Source of the DNA: Mesodorylaimus sp. YZB2_4
Taxonomy: Eukaryota; Nematoda; Enoplea; Dorylaimida; Dorylaimidae
Assembly: GCA_030248295.1 (NCBI GenBank)
Contig: JASANH010001053.1
Coordinates: 1-64,000 of the forward strand
Length of the DNA stretch: 64,000 nt
Direction of reading: 5' to 3'
Shown: positions 57,324 through 64,000 of the stretch, in pieces
Position numbering within the stretch: the stretch's first letter is position 1
How the letters are laid out: each line of letters begins with the position of its first letter
Translations under genes and position numbers: made by a program
The notes under the pieces: model-generated
Databases searched by the model: none
The model's input: only the letters and a program-made list of their open reading frames with translations
Told to the model about the DNA's origin: nothing

Positions 57324-58124
57324 GTCGTTGAGTCGACAAAGTACAACGATGTGATATATATTTGCTGAAATCACACAATCGACCATCTTTGAGCCCATTC
57401 ACAAAACATTCTGCTCTTATAACGTGTGCACAGTCATTCTGTCCTGTTCTTTACACTTCTTCGCCCTCTTTATTCCTCGCGTCGTCGCGACACTCGCGTC
57501 ATCGATATCCTATCACTTTGCCTGTCCTGATCCCAATTCGATATCTGACACTTTCAGGGCCCTCCCGCCTTCAACCCCCTTCAGCATTTTGACCACTTTT
57601 TCTTTCATCCGCAGTTTTATGTCAAATACTACAAAAAATAATATGCCACTACAAGTAACTACTAAATGCCCATCATCGATATTTCATAATTTTTTTTTCT
57701 CGCCACCTCGCTCTATCTCAAGACATCCTACAATTAAACAGCCACCCCTCATCTAATTGATTTCAAGCCCGCTCTCCAAAATACAAAAAATGCTGTCCTA
57801 AAAGTGACGTTGCCAGGCACCCGAATTTAGCCCCTGAGATTTTATTCCCCATGGAACCCTAGCTCCAGGAAAAACCTGAGTTGCATTTCGCCAAAGCGGC
57901 GTATGAAGCGTCCCTTTAACACATTTTTTAAATTCCCAGAGCGAAATTCAAAGACTTTCTTCGCCGACAACAAATTTCACCCATGAGCGCCCTACTTTCG
58001 CATATGGCAAAATTTTTATGGTCCCTACGGCGCCAGAATCTTGTGTACGTCTGACCTTCTACACCATCAAACCTGCTGGTCAAACAGGAGCCTGCCTAAC
58101 AAATGCAACAAGACGAAAAGTCTC
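57324..58124. other. Putative LTR region and spacer
   Basis: A pyrimidine-rich stretch at 57420-57730 may belong to the LTR of the BEL-like remnant. No second copy exists in the window to confirm this. No coding exon seen. Confidence 0.3.
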
Positions 58125-58647
58125 AAGGCTCTTGTATACTGCGTCAAGCGTCAAAATCGCACAGCCAGGACCATTTTGCAAAACGTTGAACCTGAGCATA
58201 AAAATGACGCTTACAGTAAAAAAAGTATACATCTGTCGGCGTCAAAAGACCATTCCCGTTTTTATTTTGACGCCGGGCGTCAAATGGAATTTCGGGTCTT
58301 TCCATTTGACGCCGGCGTCAAACGGGAATACCAAGAAGTTTTATTGTCTTTAAAAATCGGAAATGCGGCTAGAAAGGAAGAGGTGTTAAAATTTTTGGGT
58401 TTTCGACTATGCTCGATCCATTTGTGAAGTTTATTTTTGTTCTCGATTAGCTATTGAAATTATTACTTTTTAGTAAAAGGTGAGAAATACTGCAGACTTT
58501 TGCCAGTCGAGGCGCACTGGCAAAACTTTTTGATCTACAGTATGCCTAGAGAGCAACACACCGAGGTCACGTGATAATTCCATTTGACGCCGACGTTTTT
58601 TGGCCGGCGTCAAAAATTTGACGCTTGACGCAGTATACAAGAGCCTT
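58125..58647. mobile_element. MITE with 31-bp perfect terminal inverted repeats
   Basis: It begins AAGGCTCTTGTATACTGCGT and ends with the exact reverse complement, identical for 31 bp. The 523-bp interior repeats a near-palindromic word (TTTGACGCCGGCGTCAAA and variants) near 58235, 58268, 58305, 58580 and 58605, always as GACGCC/GGCGTC pairs. No transposase ORF. Flanks (GTCTC left, CAGGC right) show no clear target duplication. Confidence 0.75.
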
Positions 58648-59264
58648 CAGGCTTCAGAAAAACGAAGATGCCGCTCTTTTACCTGGGTTAAGTTTAGCCG
58701 TACCTAAAATTCCCTTTTGAGCCTGCCGGTGCTAGGCGCATCCGATTGTCTTTTCCTGTTTTGTCGATGGCACAAAGGAAGCTCGAGATAGCAAATCCTC
58801 GCAATAACAGGACGTCTTTCCCGTCGTAGACGAAATAGCAAGTTTTTTATTGGTTACCTACGTGCAGCGTCACAGCATTCTAGAACGCACCAGGGGAAGC
58901 TTGGCTCACCGAGTTACTTAGGCTTGCACATCCTGCTGGAGGTGGGCGAATCGGTCGATAAACGAGAGGCCCTGAAGGGGGGGGGGGGGCTTTGGATTCA
59001 CTCATGGGACGGGCTAAGCATGGGAGAAAACCCAACATGGTGATCGGGGTGGGACTTAAACCCACCCTAACTTCTGTGCGCCCCAGATGGACCCTGGTCA
59101 ATGGCAAGAGGACCTCCAAAAAGCTCCTTAGCCAACCCGGAAAGCGACCCTTCTACGATCAGGATGGGCCAACAGATTACGTAGTCTGAGGAATTCACTG
59201 ATTTGATTCCATCTTTGTGTGTGTGTGGTCTCCGAAGATAGAACAAAGTACTGTGCAGGTTGCT

Positions 59265-59317
59265 GGTCATAAAATCATCATCGATCAGAGCCAGGTCTGA
59301 TAGATGATTTTATGACC
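59265..59317. repeat. Short near-perfect hairpin
   Basis: GGTCATAAAATCATC pairs perfectly with GATGATTTTATGACC. Inside, GATCAG and CTGATA continue the pairing after a 3-nt bulge, leaving a loop of about 8 nt. It could be a relic of a tiny inverted-repeat element; it is shorter than a usual microRNA precursor. Confidence 0.6.
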
Positions 59318-59924
59318 GGATCTCTACGGCTTTGCATCGGCATTGACAAAAGTCCGCATGCTTGCATGGGCGCCAAACGCACTGGCCTCGCACGCCTGAA
59401 CGTGGGCTTTTTACGTCATCACGGAGAAAATAGCTGAGAAAATTTGAACCTTTGCACGGTCCACACGACTCGTCTTGTACTCGCGTGGATGACGTGTTAG
59501 ATTTCTCCGAGAGGCCTTCTGCGCTTCTTTCTAATTCTTCCCGAGATAATGAGAAAAGTAAGCACAATGAGAGAATTCTATTAAGAGGAACTCTGATATT
59601 TGATCCCCTGACAATCGTCTGACACCATACAAGTTTGCCATTAATTGTGGAATCCTCCTGCGTCACCAATAAAATGTCATTATTCCTGAATAATTGCTCA
59701 AGGGCTATGGTTTTATCGCCTAACTAGACTGTTCTCTTGCGTCAGCTGGTCTAATTTAAAACGAATGTGCAAGCAGAAAATCAGTTCACTTTGAATGCGG
59801 ATATCTTGGTTTTTAGCTGCCTGTGACCATACCATGACACATATGATAAGTTTGTTTCATGGATTCAAAAGCTAGGGAAAATATTCCTGCTTCCCTCCTC
59901 TTCCTCAAGTCATGTTATGTCATA

Positions 59925-60030
59925 CTTTATCCATAGCCAAGCACTACAGCGCACTCGAGGGCTAAGGAACACATTTTGACAATCATTTAGTTCATACTCA
60001 AATCCCACCTGGCCCCCAACCACCCACCCT
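59925..60030 (-). mobile_element. Partial tRNA-derived SINE S1, copy e
   Basis: On the minus strand: GTTCCTTAGCCCTCGAGTGCG, then GCTTGGCTATGGATAAAGTA and TGACATAACATGAC at the end. Part of the B-box region remains (CCAGGTGGGATTTGAGTATG); the A-box end is missing or replaced by C-rich sequence. Confidence 0.65.
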
Positions 60031-61155
60031 CCCATGAGTTAGTTGCCGAAAGCAAATTTGAGCTGCGCTTCTTTCGGAATATCTTTATTAGAAAACGGTT
60101 AGACTGTCTGAACAAAACTTAGGTTTTCTCTGGGCAGGACGACAATGCGAAAATCTGAGTTTCCGCGGACGAATTAGCTCGTGAATACAGTAAGTGAAAT
60201 CCTGGAGATTCTATACACCACCAGGAAAAAGCTCTTTTGTGTTTTCGGAAATGACTTACGAAAAGCCGAGACTCCCTGCGCAAAAGTCATGAATAGCTAA
60301 TTGATTGACGCCTGATTCAGGTTATTCCTATGCAAATGACAGTTTTTTGCTTATTTGGTGAGTTTAAACTTGCCTCCGCAAAAATTCACGCAAACTCGTC
60401 CTGATGCCCTGACTTTGATGCATCGGAACCCTGGAGCGGAGACAGGGAAAAGATCTTTATTGTAGCAGCAACAGCACCTTTGGCCAGCGATTTAGCCGAC
60501 CTCTATGACGGCAGTTTGAAATAATAGAAGCATCTTTCTTTAAATGAGACGCGAGCGAATGAATATATCTCTGACGAAATGCGTACGGGCATTGTCTCGG
60601 CAGAGACGTCACGGCTATGTATAGTCTGAGGCTTAACGCTGCGTGTGGGCCGCTGCTCCATTACCTGTTAGAGGTAAGGTCCGCTTGCGTGCGTGGTTGA
60701 CTGTCGCTTTGTCTACCTACGTTTCCTCACTTAATGGGCTTTGTCGTCTTCACCCGCCAGGCGACATTTGGTGTATGGCAAGAAAAGGACCACGTCAAAT
60801 CGCGTGGTTCGCGATCACACCTTTTGAAAGTCAGTTAGCTGTGCCTAATTAATAAACGAGCGAACGACATAAGCTGATTCTGAGCAGTGGAAAAGCATGT
60901 TTGGATGACACTTGGCACACCCGATGAACGATTCGTGCACCGCTATGATTAGCCCCCAATTAGCCACGGTGCCATGCGTTCTGCTTATCCGCCCCCACCC
61001 TCCTCTAGCCATTCCGGAGGCGCCGAAGTGCTTTCTCTAATTGGTCGCATCCTTATGAATACCGTGACTACATAAGACACAGGCTCGTGTTTGCTCCTTT
61101 CATTCTTATTTTAGCTTCGCCATTGACGGTCGATCCAGTCCACTCTCGCTCAAAG

Positions 61156-61341
61156 ATGACTATCGGTAACTACAAGCTCGCTCTGCTCCTGTGCATCGTT
61201 CTGGTCGGCGCCGTGAGTCTGACGCAAGTCGCGGAGGCCAGGCGAATGACCATTTGTACAACACCATCACGTCAAACTGGAAAATGCCGGACCTTTGTTA
61301 CTGGGAAGGATGGCCAATTCCAAGCACACCCTGACAGGTAA
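61156..61341 (+). CDS. Short secreted peptide, 61 residues (or first exon)
   Basis: ATG at 61156; signal peptide MTIGNYKLALLLCIVLVGAV..., likely cut after AEA or nearby, then a basic mature part with two cysteines (TICTTPSRQTGKCR). The C-x-TP....G-x-C spacing recalls the start of a CLIP domain, but the other four cysteines are absent. The frame stops at TAA 61339-61341, which overlaps a GT donor (GACAG|GTAAATG, exon end 61337). If spliced to the TTGCTTTCAG acceptor at 61702, the protein would instead continue SLQYKAFMIRRPVVG and stop at 61748 (75 residues). The paralogue at 55652 has the same stop/donor overlap. Function unknown; an antimicrobial or other defence role would be guesswork. Confidence 0.6.
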   Translation: MTIGNYKLALLLCIVLVGAVSLTQVAEARRMTICTTPSRQTGKCRTFVTGKDGQFQAHPDR

Positions 61342-64000
61342 ATGAACTGACTGTCGTGATATTGCTAAATAAGATATCAAAGGCGTTTTTCCCCTCTTCT
61401 GAAGACTAGCTGCCGATGGGGTCATCGTAACAGGACTAAGAGTTTCGGTTATTCGTGCTATGGGTCCAGGCCTAGCTAAAACATCTACCCAGAACCGTTT
61501 CTGTTGCACTCAGGTCCCAGGTGCAATATTATCTAGCCCACAGCGAGGTATCGAGCACTGTACCAATGCCTGATGTAAAGTTATTCCTCCAGTCTGATTT
61601 TTGTCAGGTCATACATATTTTTTTCTGACTGCAAACAGTGACCTTTACATGCACCGGGTGGGTACGTGTAAGCGACAGCTGTGACTAATCCCTTGCTTTC
61701 AGCCTGCAGTACAAGGCGTTTATGATTAGAAGACCCGTGGTGGGATGAACGGAATGTGACGAAAGCTTTGTGACGCGGTGATATACAGTATCCGAGACCT
61801 GCTGTGCTACAGCTTGCTTTATTTTTTCCCACATATTATATATTTGTTGTTGCACTGAATATCGATTGACCCAAGTCGAATATCCTCCAAATTTGTGTGA
61901 CTCCTTCTATTGCACAGTGAGATTCATTCTGTGTTATTTCTTTGCACAGGAGATTCCAGATATCACGCATAAACTACTTAGAGTTACTGTTGTCCAGTTT
62001 CTCTCTTCAACAAGTTCATTTACTGTAAGAAACATCTCCACGCCATCTGCTATAAGCATTTTGCTCCTAGCATGTGTTGGTCTTTTACGCAGCCACTCTC
62101 GTACACATCATTCAATTGTACCTTCGGGAGTTCATTTTGTGTTCCACAACAGGATCGATTAGTCGGCGCAGGGACTCTCCTCTTTGACGGCTGCTCATTT
62201 GAACAGGAAACTCAGCGGATAGTCGACACATTCTTGTCTTGGCCAACCCATAATCATTCCTCAGCTGTAGACTAATAAGGGGGGAAGTGCGGCCGCCGCA
62301 CAGGAACGTTGGAACGGATGACACCTGACTGGTATACAGACAGAATATGTGGGCCGTGCCACACGTGCAGACACCTTGCTGCTATTTTTGTCAGTTCACA
62401 TAGCCGCACACTTCCGTCAGGCGCATGATCGATTTCATCCCACGAATGTCGGGCGCATGACGTCAAAATTGATCGTGTGTATCTGATCTTTTGGACCGAC
62501 AAGAGGAATCCGCTTCCTGTTTGTCAGGCACTTCTGGCAAAGACATCCAGTGTAATGGCACACAAATTGGATCGGTCACCCGTTGAACCGAACAAAATCT
62601 TACCACGTGAAGCTTGGCTCCGTTGAAGTCATGCTGTAGGCGCATAACAAACAGACCTGACCGAACTCTTTGGAGGGCAGCTAGCGACAAGAGGTCGTCA
62701 AGTGGGCGTCAGAGGCACCTAAAGTTAGGCCATTTCAAGCTATTTCAGATGCTCGCTCAGGCTTGCGTCAGACTGTCACGGACTGACCAGCGAGTTCGAC
62801 CCGCGGACATTTTGTTGGTAATATGTCCTTCACCCTCAAATGTGGACAGCGTGGTTGGTATAGGGGAACAAGAAAAGGAACGGTGGGCAGTGGTAGTATG
62901 TAGTCGCTTTTGTGCTGAAGTAATGTGAGCAGTGGTGTACGTTCGGCCATAAGACCATAAGTTATGATGCTGTGGTCACTTGAAAAAGGTGACGAGTAAG
63001 CCATAAAAATATAAAAATATGTTGAATATCGCCTCCCGAGGCACTCGTGCTCAATACATGCTCTTTGGACAGAAGTTAGGCGTGAAATCATGTGATCTCG
63101 AGGTGACAACATTATTGCTGGCAACCTCGATGTACCAGACAGAACTATCAGACTCATTCGCCCACGTTCGACTAGGTACGTGATGCAGCTTCATTTCTTT
63201 ACTGGATAGGAAGTAGACGTTCCAGGCCCCAGAGAGCTCATAGGGAAGTCGCATGTTCTTTCTGGAAAACATCAATTTGAATCCTACTTTTCTACATTCC
63301 TGAGCCCATCAAAATACAAGGGAGGGAGGGGGGAAGCAGACGAGGTTGTCCAAGGTCTCCACAGCTGATCCCAATATACAGCAGTATGTAGTACTTTCTT
63401 CCAAGCTCTCGTGTGTGGGACAAGGAAAATAAGAGTACGGACTTCCCCAACTTACTCAAGACCGAAAGCGATTCCGGAGTGCACCAGAGGAAGATTCTCT
63501 GCCTCCTGAATCTATTTCGGTGGGATGATTCTTTCCAGAAGTGCGCGCACGTCAGGGGTGCAGTACGGCAATCGTGTGACGTGCGAGCTGCCAGACAGTT
63601 CCAAGCACTTAGGTCTAAATGTGTCCCATATGATGACTGGCAAGGACAGAAGCAACGAGACACTATGATTAACTCACATCACCGCCGGACTCCGCATTGG
63701 ACTCTAAGCTCATTAGTCTACCCGAACCTAATATTATCTGTCTGGCGCACGGAACTATATTGGATCCAACAATCGGAACCAAAGACATCACATGCTTTTC
63801 TAGATTCGTATGCAAAAAGATCTTCGAGACTTTACGATCTTGTTCCAGCGATAAGCTAGTACCGTGGTTGATGTCATATCCTGGCAAACCTAAGATGACG
63901 TTTTCTCTGGAGGCGCTCTCTGCCTGGACATAAGGCTCCTACAAATGAGTAAGAAGGATAATCGTACAATCCAGTAAACAGTCGCAAAACTCACTCTTTC
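61342..64000. other. No gene seen apart from a possible second peptide exon
   Basis: The possible exon 61703-61748 of the peptide gene is noted above. The rest, to the window end, has only short frames on both strands without domains, good splice pairs or repeats I can match elsewhere in the window. Confidence 0.4.

Larger units (their letters stand above)
58648..61155. other. Intergenic
   Basis: It contains a poly-G run at 58977-58989, the hairpin at 59265-59317 and a partial SINE at 59925-60030. No coding exon. 60945-61155 is homologous to the upstream region of the peptide copy at 55652 and probably holds its promoter. Confidence 0.5.

Noticed and set aside
61156..61337. CLIP-domain serine protease
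   Set aside because: Only two of six CLIP cysteines are present and no trypsin-like exon (IVGG, GDSGG) was found downstream.
1..64000. CRISPR arrays, bacterial operons or a horizontally transferred bacterial block
   Set aside because: No regularly spaced identical repeats and no prokaryotic-type gene clusters; every confident gene fits an animal genome.

Overview
The window is animal nuclear DNA, most probably from a nematode. Genes are split by introns with GT..AG borders, many introns are short (about 50-80 bp), and acceptors repeatedly read TTTTCAG, TTTTTAG or TTTCAG. Several start codons sit just downstream of an acceptor-like site with no visible upstream exon, as expected for spliced-leader trans-splicing. 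One gene resembles the nematode Sra/Srab chemoreceptors. No bacterial operons, ribosome binding sites, rRNA, convincing functional tRNA or CRISPR arrays were seen.

Layout. 0-2.8 kb: degenerate interspersed repeats. 2.8-9.0 kb, plus strand: a PPP1R3-type glycogen-targeting subunit of protein phosphatase 1, a three-exon group XII secreted phospholipase A2, and an unrecognised 277-residue protein. 9-14.3 kb: mostly empty apart from an orphan terminal exon on the minus strand. 14.3-15.4 kb: an intronless chemoreceptor. 17.3-30.1 kb, minus strand: a 28-exon gene for a 2329-residue single-pass receptor with a signal peptide, a cysteine-rich module, a REJ region, a GPS motif and one C-terminal membrane helix. 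All its exon phases agree from ATG to stop. Its introns carry a shared family of repeats. 31.6-33.0 kb, plus strand and divergent from the receptor: a complete nine-exon class I phosphatidylinositol transfer protein of 271 residues.

36.3-44.2 kb holds a tandem pair of paralogous secreted or cell-surface genes with Ig-like modules and a nine-cysteine module. The first ends in a threonine/serine-rich tandem-repeat tail that the second lacks. I recognise no named family for them. 48.0-49.5 kb: a four-exon retinol/17-beta-hydroxysteroid-type short-chain dehydrogenase. 50.5-52.3 kb: two weakly supported hypothetical genes. 52.3-64 kb is repeat-rich: a foldback element, a BEL/Pao-like gag remnant, a MITE, and a duplicated gene for a short secreted peptide of which one copy has lost its ATG.

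The genes are functionally unrelated (glycogen metabolism, lipid hydrolysis, chemosensation, cell-surface recognition, lipid transfer, retinoid/steroid metabolism) and do not form one pathway. The most distinctive items are the REJ/GPS receptor, the tandem Ig/Cys-rich pair, and a rich set of apparently lineage-specific non-autonomous repeats: a tRNA-derived SINE, head-to-head palindromic repeats, intron-borne repeats and two TIR elements. Exon coordinates come from reading splice sites and phases by eye; no transcript evidence was available.
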